64,000 nucleotides of DNA, taken from positions 1-64,000 of the forward strand of contig NZ_LIVZ01000001.1 of assembly GCF_001905845.1 (NCBI RefSeq). The letters are read 5' to 3'. This DNA comes from Streptomyces sp. TSRI0107. GTDB taxonomy: Bacteria; Actinomycetota; Actinomycetes; Streptomycetales; Streptomycetaceae. The stretch's first letter is position 1. Each line of letters begins with the position of its first letter. The notes beneath the pieces are model-generated. The model ran no database searches. It had not been told where the DNA came from and saw only the letters and a list, made by a program, of their open reading frames with translations. A program made the translations under genes and the position numbers. Shown in pieces: positions 63,777-64,000 of this stretch.

Positions 63777-63845
63777 ATGGCTACCACCCTCCGTCGATCA
63801 CGGCCCCCGAGCGCCGCCTCATTGACGATCAGCTACTGGGGGTAG
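63777..63845 (+). CDS. Short upstream ORF (22 aa), possible leader peptide
   Basis: ATG with GGGGGGA 8-9 nt upstream, 22 codons (MATTLRRSRPPSAASLTISYWG) and TAG ending 7 bp before the next ATG. It is basic and Ser-rich, with no known family. It could couple translation of the secreted protein or act as a leader. It could also be chance. Confidence 0.35.
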   Translation: MATTLRRSRPPSAASLTISYWG

Positions 63846-63852
63846 CAACCAT

Positions 63853-64000
63853 ATGACCAAGAAGACGCGGATCCGTCTCGCGCGTATAGCGGCCGGTGCG
63901 GTGATCGCCGCCGGTGCCTCGCTGACCGCCGCGGGCGCCGCTTCCGCCGCCCCGGACGACTGCGGGTTCCTGGGGATCGGCTGCGAGACGCCGAGCCCGG
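63853..64000 (+). CDS. Secreted protein, N-terminal part (truncated by window end)
   Basis: 49 codons are visible. Basic start (MTKKTRIRLARIAAG), hydrophobic core rich in Ala and Val, and a likely signal peptidase site after GAASA (A-x-A), followed by PDDCGFLGIGCETPSP. Two cysteines six residues apart in the mature part suggest a disulfide. Too little is present to name a family. The gene continues beyond the window. Confidence 0.7.
   Translation, partial: MTKKTRIRLARIAAGAVIAAGASLTAAGAASAAPDDCGFLGIGCETPSP

Overview
The window is chromosomal core DNA of a Streptomyces or a very close relative. Evidence: very high GC with strong third-position GC bias, frequent GTG and TTG starts, an actinobacterial 5S rRNA, the order mtrA-mtrB-lpqB-comF-hpf-secA, a 1645-residue NAD-glutamate dehydrogenase, and long-form HPF. 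Nothing in codon use looks foreign apart from one small non-autonomous mobile element.

Layout. 1-263: end of an rRNA operon (23S tail, spacer, 5S rRNA, terminator). 328-5935 (minus): a five-gene overlapping operon (membrane protein, DUF4129, DUF4350, MoxR AAA+ ATPase, DUF58). 6076-7547: mtnA and a small hypothetical gene. 7692-12259: the MtrAB-LpqB envelope-signalling operon, preceded by a perfect palindrome. 12413-15318: comF, hpf and an orphan NarL-type response regulator. 15325-17162 (minus): a YcaQ/AlkX-type DNA glycosylase and a GNAT acetyltransferase. 17430-23256: secA, an Rv3235-family gene, a DUF6912 gene, a HAD phosphatase and a DJ-1/PfpI protein. 23797-28734: the giant glutamate dehydrogenase.

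28825-49962 is the most distinctive part: a cell-wall glycopolymer (teichoic-acid-like) region. It holds a TagGH-type exporter, a GT2 transferase with a TarS-like layout, four large proteins that join a GT2 domain to a CDP-glycerol:poly(glycerophosphate) transferase (TagF-like) domain, three multi-membrane-span GT-C-like proteins, galE, a TetR regulator and an ADP-ribosylglycohydrolase. A separate ohrR/ohr peroxide-defence pair with an obvious operator sits in the middle. The genes together suggest a sugar-substituted polyol-phosphate polymer: built in the cytoplasm, exported by TagGH, and modified by membrane glycosyltransferases. The individual steps are inferred.

50127-53726 (minus) is a sugar ABC importer operon; one of its permeases carries a large extracytoplasmic insertion. 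A 201-bp MITE-like element (53878-54078) lies directly against the stop codon of the next gene. 54075-62389 is a signalling group: a 1603-residue FHA/FtsK-like protein with 29 tandem 13-residue repeats, divergent from two PknB-like kinases; the tail of the first kinase carries four T-x-V-L-P motifs that could be FHA docking sites. The window ends with prfB and the start of a secreted protein preceded by a short upstream ORF.
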